A stretch of DNA of 64,000 bases from Rubrivivax sp. (lineage in GTDB: Bacteria; Pseudomonadota; Gammaproteobacteria; Burkholderiales; Burkholderiaceae_C): the NCBI GenBank assembly GCA_016719535.1, contig JADJYX010000025.1, positions 109,652-173,651 on the forward strand, written 5' to 3'. Of this stretch, positions 51,958 through 60,717 are shown piece by piece. The notes below the pieces were generated by a model. The model was not told the DNA's origin. It worked only from the letters and a program-made list of their open reading frames with translations, and made no database searches. Every line of letters starts with the position of its first letter. The first letter of the stretch is position 1. The position numbers and the translations under genes are program-made.

Positions 51958-52056
51958 CGAGGTTGGAACGGTTCCGATCGACGACCGGCAGCCAGCACCC
52001 GACGGACGGCATCAAGTGTGAACGCCAGGCCGGCGGGCCTTGCCGATAATCCGCCC

Positions 52057-52533
52057 ATGCCGATTGCCGCCCGCCCCACCATGCGCCCATCCCGCGGATT
52101 TACGCTGATCGAGTTGATGATCGCCATGGTGGTGATCGCCATCCTGGCCGCGGTGGCCTTCCCGAGCTTCATGGACTCGATCCGCAAGGGCCGCCGGTCC
52201 GAGGCCTTCAGCGCCTTGTCCAGCATCCAGCAGGCGCAGGAGCGCTGGCGGGCCAACAATGCGGCCTATGCCAGCAACCTCAGCGCCTCGGCGCCCACCG
52301 GGCTGAACATTCCCGCGACCACGGCGGGCGGGTATTACACGTTGTCGCTGGCCAACGTGACGGCGACCGGCTACCAGGCCGTGGCGACGCCGGTAGCCGG
52401 CAAGAGCCAGGTCAAGGATGGCACTTGCGCGAAGCTGGGCGTGCAGATGAATGGCGGGACGGTGACCTATGCGGCAAATACGTCCGCCGGGGCGCTGGCG
52501 TACGCCAATACCAGCGCTTGCTGGAGTCGCTGA
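52057..52533 (+). CDS. pilE: Type IV pilin PilE-like
   Basis: The product has a prepilin leader and helix RGFTLIELMIAMVVIAILAA; the peptidase PilD would cut between Gly and Phe. The globular part has YYTLSLANVTATGYQAVATP and two cysteines near the C-terminus (GTCAKLGV ... TSACWSR), matching the disulfide loop of PilE-type minor pilins. The start is either ATG 52057 (158 residues) or ATG 52081 (150 residues, shorter leader); no ribosome site is clear. It precedes the second FimT gene by two bases. Confidence 0.88.
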   Translation: MPIAARPTMRPSRGFTLIELMIAMVVIAILAAVAFPSFMDSIRKGRRSEAFSALSSIQQAQERWRANNAAYASNLSASAPTGLNIPATTAGGYYTLSLANVTATGYQAVATPVAGKSQVKDGTCAKLGVQMNGGTVTYAANTSAGALAYANTSACWSR

Positions 52534-52535
52534 GC

Positions 52536-53129
52536 ATGCGCCCCACCGGCCCCCGCTGCCGCGGCTTCACCCTCATCGAGCTGATGGTGGTGGTGGGCCT
52601 GGTGGTCGTACTGATAGCTCTGGCCGCTCCTTCGGCACGCCGAATGATCGACGTGCAGCGGGTCAACAGCATCAATGCCCAGCTGGTAACCGACCTGCAG
52701 TTCGCGCGCAGCGAAGCAGCATCCCGCAACGCACATGTTCGAACGACGTTCAATTGGGACGCAACGCAAACCTGCTATTCGATCTACACCTATAACGTAT
52801 CAGTATCGGGTGACTTGACCCGATGCAACTGCCTGCAAGTTCCCGCCTGTACCGCCGCAGGCTCGGTTGAGATCAAGACTGTCCGTATTCCGCTCGACCT
52901 TGGCGTACATGTACGACCGGCGTCAGCCTTGGACCGTGAGTTCGCGTTTGAACCATTGACAGGCGCTCTTTTCACGGTGACCACCGACTTCCCAGGAGCA
53001 CCACTGACTCTGTTCGGCATGGTCACCTTCATGGACCTTCCGCGTAGCCTGCGTACAACCGTATCCCTCACCGGACGCCCCACGGTGTGCGCTCCTGCTG
53101 GTTCGAAGATGAGTGCGCCAGCATGTTGA
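52536..53129 (+). CDS. Second FimT/GspH-type pseudopilin
   Basis: A 197-residue prepilin: leader MRPTGPRCRG then FTLIELMVVVGLVVVLIALA. The GspH/FimT domain follows with QLVTDLQFARSEAASRNAHV, the family pattern, and four cysteines in the middle (TCYSIYTY, RCNCLQVPAC). The DNA of this gene and of the next is clearly less GC-rich than its surroundings and uses A/T-ending codons more, suggesting separate evolution or transfer. It overlaps pilW by a few bases. Confidence 0.85.
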   Translation: MRPTGPRCRGFTLIELMVVVGLVVVLIALAAPSARRMIDVQRVNSINAQLVTDLQFARSEAASRNAHVRTTFNWDATQTCYSIYTYNVSVSGDLTRCNCLQVPACTAAGSVEIKTVRIPLDLGVHVRPASALDREFAFEPLTGALFTVTTDFPGAPLTLFGMVTFMDLPRSLRTTVSLTGRPTVCAPAGSKMSAPAC

Positions 53130-53824
53130 GCATGAATCACAGTGCTAGCAGGCACGCTCAGAGAGGTGTGTCGCTTGTCGAGTTGATGGTCGGCGTGACC
53201 GTCGGTCTTTTCGTAGTCGCAGCCGCTGCGATGCTGGTCGGCTCCCAGCTCAGTGATAACCGGCGGCTTTTGCTCGAAACCCAGCTACAGCAGGATTTAC
53301 GCAGCAGCGCCGACATCATCACGCGAGAGTTGCGGCGTGCCGGCTACTGGAACCAGTCCGATCGTGGAGTCTGGATGCCGACGCAAGCGCCGCAGCACAA
53401 CACTTTCGCGGCAGTCACGCTGCCCGTTGCGACTGAGGTCGACTACTCCTATCACCGCGGTCCTGGTCAACAAGGCCCTTACGGCTTCAGGCTCGATGTA
53501 GGCACTGGCAGCATTAAGACGCAACTGGCTGCAGCTGGCTGGCAGGATCTGACCGATCCACGGACCCTGCGCATCACGGCGTTGAACATCACGCCGAATT
53601 TCGCCACACCGATCGTGCTGCCCTGCCCCAAGACCTGCCCTGGACCGGGCGGGCCGCAGGACTGCTGGCCGCGCCTTGTGGTGCGATCGTTCACGGTAGC
53701 CATCACGGGCCAGGCCGTGCATGACGCAGCCATCCAGAGGACGCTGCAGACGACGGTGAGGCTGCGCAACGACCACGTGCGCTTCAATGACCCGCTCAAC
53801 CCCACCCAGTACTGCCCCGCATGA
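53123..53824 (+). CDS. pilW: Minor pilin PilW-like
   Basis: A 233-residue protein starting at ATG 53123 (or 53132). Leader and helix are QRGVSLVELMVGVTVGLFVV. Downstream DLRSSADIITRELRRAGYWN is the family's signature, and the C-terminus has AIQRTLQTTVRLRNDHVR. PilW helps prime pilus assembly together with PilV, PilX and FimT. The start overlaps the previous gene and the stop overlaps pilX by four bases (ATGA). GC content is low in its first two thirds. Confidence 0.88.
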   Translation: MLSMNHSASRHAQRGVSLVELMVGVTVGLFVVAAAAMLVGSQLSDNRRLLLETQLQQDLRSSADIITRELRRAGYWNQSDRGVWMPTQAPQHNTFAAVTLPVATEVDYSYHRGPGQQGPYGFRLDVGTGSIKTQLAAAGWQDLTDPRTLRITALNITPNFATPIVLPCPKTCPGPGGPQDCWPRLVVRSFTVAITGQAVHDAAIQRTLQTTVRLRNDHVRFNDPLNPTQYCPA

Positions 53825-55164
53825 GCGCTGCCGCCGTCCTGCCCAGCCCGAATTGCCGGCGAATCGATGCGGCGAGAGGGCTTTCCCGTCGTCAAACGGG
53901 CGCTGCCACCTTGATCGTGGTGATGGTCTTGTTCTTTGTGGTGTCGCTGGTGGCCGCCTATGCCAGCCGCAACCTGCTCTTCGAGCAGAAAACCGCGGCC
54001 AACCAGTACCGGTCGACAGCCGTGCTCGAAGCGGCCGATGCAGGCCTGCACTGGGCAACGTCGATGCTCAACAGTGGGCGCATCGGTGCCACCTGCCTGC
54101 CCAGCGCGAACCCGGCTGATACCAGCTTTCGCGAGCGCTACCTGGCGATAGCCGATGACGGCGTGATCACGCCGCTGACACTGCCGCCACCACCTGCCCT
54201 GGCATCGCCGCTAACACCGAGTTGCGTCTTCGATGGCGTCACCTGGCAATGCAGTTGTCCCGTCAATGCCGCCCCGGTCCTGGCGGCACCGGCTGGTGAC
54301 GACATGTTCCCCGCCTTCCGGCTGCGCTTTGTGGCCATGCCCACTCGGCCCGGGCTGGTGCGCGTCGAGGTCAATGCCTGCAGCCGGGCCGATGATGCCT
54401 GCCTGAACTTCCCGGCCACCGGCGCCGCCAACGAGGCCCGCGTCACCGTGTCGGCCATCGTGGCGCTGAAGGGTGGGGTGGCCACCGTGCCGGCGGCCGC
54501 GTTGACCGCACGGGGTAGCGTGGACCTCAGCCTTTCCGCCCTGACGCTGGCCAACACCGACCCCCGGAGCGGCGTGACCGTGAACGCCGGGCAGGCATTC
54601 ACGCAGGGCTTGGCGCAGTTGGTCACCGTCGCAGGTTCCCCGGCCGCAGGGTCGATCAGCGACAGCGACCCCGCACTGGGCGGGCTGACCCTGGCGCCGA
54701 GCAACACGATGTTCGCCAAGACCTTCGGCATGTGGCCCGCCGACTATCGGGCTCAGCCGGGTGCGGTCGTGCTTCCCTGTGGCGGCACCTGCACGGCGGC
54801 GCAGGTGCGCACCGCGGTTGCCCAGTATCCGGGTCTGGTGATCTGGGTCGACGGCGCGCTCGACATCGACACCGGTGGTGACATCGGCACCTTCACTCAG
54901 CCAGTGGCCATCGTCGCCACCGGCGGTGTGCAGTTCACGGCCGCTGCCACCGTATACGGGCTGATCTATACGCAGGCGGCACCGTGGACCACGGCCGGCG
55001 CCGGCGCCGGCGTCAACCCCACGGTACGGGGCGCCGTCGTCGCCGAAGGCAATGTCGATGGCAACAGCGCCGCCACGCTGGTCTACGACGCCACGGTGCT
55101 CAACCGGCTGCGCCTGAAGACCGGCTCTTTCGTCGTCGTACCCGGCAGTTGGAGGGACTTCTGA
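53821..55164 (+). CDS. pilX: Minor pilin PilX-like
   Basis: A 447-residue protein, long for PilX. After a 25-residue leader the PilX N-terminal motif reads QTGAATLIVVMVLFFVVSLV, then AAYASRNLLFEQKTAANQYR and AADAGLHWATSMLN, the typical PilX_N wording. The central part has cysteine-rich loops, and the last 130 residues (VIWVDGALDIDTGGDIGTFT, VAIVATGGVQFTAAATVYGL) form repeated beta strands, like a small beta-helix. It overlaps pilV by one base (TGATG). Confidence 0.82.
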   Translation: MSAAAVLPSPNCRRIDAARGLSRRQTGAATLIVVMVLFFVVSLVAAYASRNLLFEQKTAANQYRSTAVLEAADAGLHWATSMLNSGRIGATCLPSANPADTSFRERYLAIADDGVITPLTLPPPPALASPLTPSCVFDGVTWQCSCPVNAAPVLAAPAGDDMFPAFRLRFVAMPTRPGLVRVEVNACSRADDACLNFPATGAANEARVTVSAIVALKGGVATVPAAALTARGSVDLSLSALTLANTDPRSGVTVNAGQAFTQGLAQLVTVAGSPAAGSISDSDPALGGLTLAPSNTMFAKTFGMWPADYRAQPGAVVLPCGGTCTAAQVRTAVAQYPGLVIWVDGALDIDTGGDIGTFTQPVAIVATGGVQFTAAATVYGLIYTQAAPWTTAGAGAGVNPTVRGAVVAEGNVDGNSAATLVYDATVLNRLRLKTGSFVVVPGSWRDF

Positions 55165-56403
55165 TGCGCAGCCGCAATCGTGGCGTGTCGCTGGTCGAGG
55201 CCCTGGTCGCCCTGGCGGTCATGGCCTTCGGAATCCTGGGCATCGTCGGCCTGCAGATGAGTTTGCGCCAGAACGCCGACATCTCCAAGCAACGCGCCGA
55301 GGCGGTGCGCATCGCGCAAGAGACCGTCGAGCAGCGGCGCGCCTTCAGCGCCATGTCGTCGGCCTCCGGCGTGACCGCCTTTGCCGATATCGTCTCCAGG
55401 GCTGCAGCCGCGGTACCCGGTGTCACGACGAATACGACCTTCACGCGCACCGAGACGGTGGTCGACTTCGCCAACCCGCTGCGCAAGAGCCTGGTCGTGG
55501 ACGTGACCTGGCCGGATCGGACGGGCACGACGCAATCGGTCCGCCTGAGCACGCTGATTGCCGGCGTTCCGCCCGCGGTGGGTGCCGGCCTGGGGTTTCC
55601 GGGCGCGGCCGATCCGCGCCACCGCGGGCGGCATGCCGCCATCCCGCCAACGGCCGTCGACCAGGGTAACGGCACCAGCCGCTTCGACCCGCCGACCGGT
55701 GGGGGGCAGCCACCGGTACGCTGGGTGTTCGACAACATCACCGGCTACATCACCAAGGGCTGCAACCTGCCGCTGATTCCGCCAGCCGATTGCAGCGGCG
55801 CTTTCAACGCACGACTGCTGGCCGGGTATGTGGCCTTTGCGACCGCAGCCATCCAGCCGTCCTCGCCTGAGGCCGAAGCACCGCCGTCTGCCGCTCAGGC
55901 CGTGGGCGTGCAGGTGCTGCAGACCGCGCCTTCCGCCGGCACGGTGACCTGCTACACCCAGCAGGAGCCGCGTTTCGTCGCCTATTTCTGCGCGGTGCCG
56001 GTGGATGCCGTCGCCGGCAACCGATGGTCGGGACGGGCCGAAGTGGTGACAACCGCTGCGCTTGCCGCGTCCGCGCCGCCAGCCAGTTCCCGCTGGACGT
56101 CGCCGCGACGCGCCAGCGCGTCTGCCGCTATCGCCGGTCCGTGGCTGCCCTCCGGCCGTCGGTGACACGATCTGGGGTTCAAACGGCGCGACTGGCAGTT
56201 GCAGCGCGGCTTCGGCACCGAGTCGCCTGATGACCAACGTGGAGCACCCGCTCAACTACCTCGACCTGACCGAATCGCTGATCAACCAGAACTTTCTGGT
56301 CATCCGCGCCGGCGACGGCGCCACGCCCTTCGACTGCCCGGCCGATGACGCCGCCACGCCGCTGATCAACGGCAACACCTGGCACCACCAGCCGGCCAGT
56401 TGA
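55164..56403 (+). CDS. pilV: Minor pilin PilV-like, C-terminal frameshifts as given
   Basis: The prepilin leader and helix read RGVSLVEALVALAVMAFGIL, with Glu at +5, followed by GLQMSLRQNADISKQRAEAVR, the PilV pattern. The frame is open to 56165, but conserved C-terminal sequence (NVEHPLNYLDLTESLINQNF ... NGNTWHHQPAS) continues in another frame to 56403. At least two shifts are needed between ~56065 and 56170, where a third frame reads VCRYRR. Restored length is about 413 residues. The stop overlaps the TTG start of ribD. Confidence 0.75.
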
Positions 56404-57538
56404 ACCCGCTCGATCACCAGCGGCTCGGGGCCGCACTCGTGCTGGCCGAAGCGGCCATCGGCCTGTCGGATCCCAACCCGCGCGTCGGTTGCATCATCGG
56501 CACGTCCGACGGCCTGATCCTCGGCCAGGGCCACACACAGCAGGCCGGAGGCCCGCATGCCGAGGTGATGGCGCTGCGTGACGCCCGGTCTCAAGGCCAC
56601 GACGTGCGCGGTGCCACCGCCTGGGTCACGCTGGAACCCTGCGCCCATCAGGGTCGTACGCCGCCCTGCTGTGACGCCCTGGTCGCGGCCGGACTGGCAC
56701 GCGTCGTGGTTGCCATCGAGGATCCATTCCCGCAGGTGTCCGGGCAGGGCATTGACCGCATGCGTGCCGCCGGTATCGACGTCCTGCTGGCCGACTCCGC
56801 CATCGCGCGCGCGCGAGATCAACATTGGGTTCTTCTCCCGCTTCGAGAGAGGGCGCCCCTGGGTTCGACTCAAGGTGGCCGCCTCGCTCGACGGCTTCAC
56901 GGCCTTGCCGGATGGCCGCAGCCAGTGGATCACGGGCCCCGAGGCGCGCGCCGATGGCCATGCCTGGCGGCGCCGGGCCAGTGCCATCCCTCACCGGCGT
57001 CGGCACCGTGCTGGCCGACAACCCGCGCCTGGACGTGAGGCTCGTGCCGACGACGCTGCAGCCCTGGCGGGTCGTCGTCGATTCGACCTTGCGCAGCCCG
57101 CTGTCGGCGCGGATCTTCCAGCCACCGGGCCGCGCGACCCTGGTGGTAGCAGGCGCTGGCGCCGACTGCATCGCTGAGGCGCGCGATCGCGGCATAGAGG
57201 TCATGACCCTGCCCGGGCAGGATGGTCTTGTCGATCTGCCGGCGCTGATCGATGGCCTGGCGGGGCAACACGTCAATGAACTGCACGTCGAGGCGGGTGC
57301 TCGCATCAACGGGCGTCTGGTCGAACTGGGCCTGATCGACGAGATGATCGTCTATCTGGCACCGATCCTGATCGGCCATGGGCTGGCCATGTTCGACTTG
57401 CCTTCGATCGATCGGCTGGATTCGGCCTCTCGCTTCACGCTCATCGAACAGGGCCGGTGCGGACCCGACATGATCCTGCGGCTGCGCTCTCAGGTAAACC
57501 CCAACTTGATCCCTGAAAAACATTGTCGGACGCCTTGA
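56400..57538 (+). CDS. ribD: RibD, riboflavin deaminase/reductase, two frameshifts as given
   Basis: The bifunctional enzyme deaminates and then reduces the pyrimidine intermediate of riboflavin synthesis. Frame 1 (from TTG 56400) has the cytidine-deaminase zinc site HAEVMALRDA and TLEPCAHQGRTPPCCDALV. At ~56815, in a CG dinucleotide repeat, the frame changes to EINIGFFSRFERGRPWVRLK and AASLDGFTALPDGRSQWITG (reductase domain). At ~56985 it changes again to LTGVGTVLADNPRLDVRLVP through LHVEAGARINGRLVELGLID. The second shift is explained by one extra C; the first by one extra base or a lost CG. The protein would be about 379 residues, normal for RibD. Confidence 0.88.
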
Positions 57539-57587
57539 CAGTTGCCCGTCGTTCCGCATTAGATGGCGCCGTAAGCGCCTGTTTTTC

Positions 57588-57593
57588 TATAAT
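57588..57593 (+). promoter_or_regulatory. Consensus -10 element upstream of the PEP-CTERM gene
   Basis: A perfect TATAAT follows a T-run in a noticeably AT-rich stretch (57573-57605), 83 bases before the ATG. No good -35 lies at 17 bases; a TTGACA at 57535-57540 is too far. An extended or activator-dependent promoter is possible. Confidence 0.45.
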
Positions 57594-57675
57594 CTTTTGT
57601 GATTGGCGCGCGAATTGCGTGAAGAGGCTGACCAAGACCTTTAGTGGTCGCTTCAACAGACTCGAAGGAATTCGA

Positions 57676-58503
57676 ATGACCTCTAGATTCAAGCAAGTCG
57701 GCGTCTTGGCGACCTTGCTGCTCGGAGCGGTCAGCGCCCAAGCGGCGCTGTGCAACCTGACCACCGGAAATCTGAGCATTTGCTACGGCGAACTGGCCAG
57801 CCCTGTCGGCGTCGTGAGTGGTGATCCGCTTGCCGCGCGTGGTGAATTCGGATCGTTTCTGAAAACGATCGGAACCGAAACCTTCCTGGGTGTACCTGTT
57901 GGCGCCGTTTCTCCGCTGAGCCTGAACTTCGGTGCGATCACCGGCACGATGAGCGGATCCACCATCGTTCCCAGCCCAGTCCCCGGCGGGACCGATACTG
58001 TCGTGTCCCACGTATCCGTGGTGGGCAATGCGGTGCCTGACACCAACGAGGGCCGGTTTGGTACGTCTGGGAACAGCTTCGATGACGAGCGCTTCATCCT
58101 GGTAGGCAATGGCGATTTGGCTGTCACGTTCAGTGAAGCTGTGTCAGCCTTCGGCTTCTACGGTACCGATATTGGTGACTTCGGCGGCAGCATCTTCATC
58201 GACCTGATCAACACCGCAGGAACCACGACGATCACTCTGGACAACAGCCCGGCAGGTGCCAACCCGCCTAGCGGCTCGCTGCTGTTCTGGGGCTTCGTCG
58301 ATACGAAGTCGAAGTACGACCAAGTGAGGTTCCGCTTCACGGATGCACGCGATGGAATCGGTTTCGACGATCTGGTGACTGGGACTCTGAAGGACGACTT
58401 GCCCCCGCCCAACCCGACACCCGAACCTGCCGGCTTGGCCTTGCTGGGCGCCGCCTTTGCCGCCGCTGCGCTGGCTCGCCGCCGCACGCGCCGCACCGAC
58501 TGA
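57676..58503 (+). CDS. PEP-CTERM sorting-domain exported protein
   Basis: A 275-residue protein with a signal peptide (~1-24, GVLATLLLGAVSAQAAL) and a C-terminal tail PTPEPAGLALLGAAFAAAAL followed by RRRTRR: the PEP motif, a helix and an Arg cluster recognised by exosortase. The body has SFDDERFILVGNGDLAVTFS and AFGFYGTDIGDFGGSIFIDL, a beta-sandwich pattern common in PEP-CTERM proteins. GC content is lower than in flanking genes. It lies between ribD and ribBA, where this bacterial group usually carries ribE, and has its own terminator, so it looks like an inserted unit. Confidence 0.88.
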   Translation: MTSRFKQVGVLATLLLGAVSAQAALCNLTTGNLSICYGELASPVGVVSGDPLAARGEFGSFLKTIGTETFLGVPVGAVSPLSLNFGAITGTMSGSTIVPSPVPGGTDTVVSHVSVVGNAVPDTNEGRFGTSGNSFDDERFILVGNGDLAVTFSEAVSAFGFYGTDIGDFGGSIFIDLINTAGTTTITLDNSPAGANPPSGSLLFWGFVDTKSKYDQVRFRFTDARDGIGFDDLVTGTLKDDLPPPNPTPEPAGLALLGAAFAAAALARRRTRRTD

Positions 58504-58541
58504 TCAAAGACTGGTTTTGGCCGCGCCAGCGGCCCACAGCG

Positions 58542-58571
58542 ACGGCGGGCTTCTGGCCCGCCGTTTTGTTT
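58542..58571 (+). terminator. Rho-independent terminator of the PEP-CTERM gene
   Basis: A perfect 9-bp stem ACGGCGGGC (58542-58550) / GCCCGCCGT (58556-58564) with loop TTCTG is followed by TTTGTTTG. It lies 40 bases after the stop codon and separates this unit from ribBA. Confidence 0.88.
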
Positions 58572-58623
58572 GACCGGCCCTTGAGCGGCCAGGCGGCACG
58601 ATCCGGCCACCTACAATCCCGCC

Positions 58624-59715
58624 ATGCCCATTTCCCCATCCCCGAGCTCGTGGCCGACCTGGCCGCTGGTCGCATGGTGATCCTCGTCGACGAGGAAGAC
58701 CGCGAAAACGAAGGCGACCTGGTGCTGGCCGCCGAGCATGTCACCCCGGAAGCCATCAATTTCGCTGGCCCGCCGCGCGCGCGGGCTGATCTGCCTGACG
58801 CTGACGCGCGAGCATTGCGAGCGGCTGCAACTGCCGCCGATGGCGCGCGCGCAACGGCACGCAGCATGGCACCGCCTTCACGGTGTCGATCGAGGCCGCC
58901 ACCGGCGTCACCACCGGCATCTCGGCGGCCGACCGCGCGCGCACCGTGCAGGCGGCGGTGGCGCGCGACGCCAGGGCGTCCGACCTGGTGCAGCCGGGCC
59001 ATATCTTCCCGCTGCAGGCGGTCGACGGCGGCGTGCTGATGCGCGCCGGCCACACCGAGGCCGGCTGTGACATGGCGCGCATGGCCGCCGGTCACCGGCC
59101 GCCGTGATCTGCGAGATCATGAAGGACGACGGCACCATGGCGCGGCTGCCGGACCTGGAGGTCTTCGCCCGCGAACATGGCCTGAAGATCGGCACCATCG
59201 CCGACCTGATCGGCTACCGCAGCCGCAATGAATCGCTGGTGCAGCGTGTGGGCCAGCGCCGGCTGGTCACGCCGCAGGGCGCCTTCGACTGCCAGGTCTG
59301 GCGCGACCATGGCGGCGGGGTGCACCTGTCGCTGGCCCATGGCCACTGGGGCGATGCCGACGAGGTGCTGGTGCGCGTGCACGAGCCCTTCACCGCGATG
59401 GACCTGCTGGATGCCGCGGCCGGCGGCCATTCGTGGCCGCTGGGCCGCGCGCTGCAGGCGCTGCAGGCAGCGCCGCAAGGCGTGGCCGTGCTGCTGAACT
59501 GCAGCCACGACGCCGAGGCGCTGCTGGCGCAGCTGACGCCCGACCCGGCCGGCGCCGGCCTCAGCCGCGGCCAGATCGACCTGCGCACCTACGGCGTGGG
59601 CGCGCAGATCCTGCGTGAACTGGGCGTGCGCCGCATGAAGCTGCTGGGCAGCCCGCGCCGCATGCCCAGCATGACGGGCTACGGCCTCGAGGTCACCGGC
59701 TTCGTCGCCGCCTGA
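58624..59715 (+). CDS. ribBA: RibBA-type protein (DHBP synthase + RibA-like domain), several frameshifts as given
   Basis: The N-terminal domain makes 3,4-dihydroxy-2-butanone 4-phosphate from Ru5P: MVILVDEEDRENEGDLVLAA (metal/substrate motif), AEHVTPEAINF, then in other frames LICLTLTREHCERLQLPPMA, TAFTVSIEAATGVTTGIS and RAGHTEAGCDMARMA. Shifts lie near 58637 (missing C in a C-run), 58775, 58855 and 59090. The C-terminal part is in one frame from ~59104 and resembles RibA (GTP cyclohydrolase II) but lacks the Cys ligands of the zinc site (position of SLRCDCG reads differently), so it is probably the RibBX variant without cyclohydrolase activity. Second gene of the riboflavin set here. Confidence 0.85.
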
Positions 59716-59747
59716 CCGCTCCCACCGCTTTCGAAAGAGATCCCCTC

Positions 59748-60228
59748 ATGCAAGGCGCCAACAAGGGCACGGCGGGCGAACTGGCCGGCGCGGGCTTGCG
59801 CATCGGCATCGTCCAGGCCCGCTTCAACCACGACATCACCGACAAGCTGGCCGAGGTGTGCCTGGCCGAACTGGCCCGGCTCGAGGTGCAGCCGCGCGAC
59901 ATCACGCACTGCACGGTGCCGGGCGCGCTGGAAGTGCCGCTGGCGCTCAAGGCCATGGCCGACAGCGGCGACTTCGACGCGCTGATCGCGCTGGGCTGCA
60001 TCATCCGCGGCGAGACCTACCACTTCGAGCTGGTGGCCAATGAAAGCGGCGCCGGCCTCACGCGCGTGTCGCTGGACCACCAGATCCCGATCGCCAACGC
60101 CATCCTCACCGTGGAGAACGAGGCCCAGGCCTGGGCCGCGTGCCCGACAAGGGCGCTGGCCCGCGCGCGTGGCGGTGGAGATGGCCAACCTGCTGGAGGA
60201 GATCAGGCGAGTGACCAGCCCGTGCTGA
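59748..60228 (+). CDS. ribH: Lumazine synthase, frameshifted near the end as given
   Basis: The enzyme condenses the RibD product with DHBP to 6,7-dimethyl-8-ribityllumazine. The main frame has GLRIGIVQARFNHDITDKLA, VPGALEVPLALKAMA and ALIALGCIIRGETYHFELVA with ANESGAGLTRVSL (catalytic His in TYHFE). Near 60135-60165, in a GC-rich tract, the frame breaks and the C-terminal helix VAVEMANLLEEIRR continues in another frame. Expected length is about 160 residues. Thirty bases separate it from ribBA; a ribosome site AAAGAGAT precedes the ATG. Confidence 0.9.
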
Positions 60229-60700
60229 AGAAGCCGGCCGCGCCGCCGGCCGGCGGCCCGCTCGGGGCGGCGCGCGCGCAATTCGCTGCAGGGCCTTGTA
60301 CCGTGGCTGGTGTCGGGCGCCGAGGCCAGCGTCATCGACGCCCACATCCGCGAGCTCGACGGCTTCGCCATGCGACAGCGCGGTCTTTCGATGGCCCTGC
60401 TGCACGGCTGCATCGCCGAGGCCGCGGCGCTGGATGCGGTGCTGGCGCGGCATGTGGACCGCCGCACTAACCTGCTGTCGCCGGTGGAACATGCGGTGCT
60501 GCTGATCGGCGCCCTACGGGCTGACGCACTGGGTCGACATCCCCTATCGCGGCCATCAACGAGGCGGTCGAGGTGGGCCAAGAGTTTTGGCGGCACCGAC
60601 GGCCACAAATATGTCAACGGCGTGCTCGACAAGACCGCTGCGGACCTGCGCCTGGCGAAGTGGCCCGCGGCGCGGGCGGCGCGCGCTGCTGGCGGCCTGA
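60211..60700 (+). CDS. nusB: Antitermination factor NusB, frameshifted as given
   Basis: NusB joins the rRNA antitermination complex. The N-terminal frame has SDQPVLKKPAAPPAGGPLGA; after a shift near 60280-60300 comes SLQGLVPWLVSGAEASVIDA-like sequence, then FAMRQRGLSMALLHG, RTNLLSPVEHAVLLIGA and, after another shift, AKSFGGTDGHKYVNGVLDKT ADLR, the NusB C-terminal signature. Exact start and end cannot be fixed because of the shifts; the start is probably an ATGA-like overlap with ribH that has lost bases. Position after ribH is standard. Confidence 0.85.
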
Positions 60701-60717
60701 CCGGGCTGACAGGCCGC

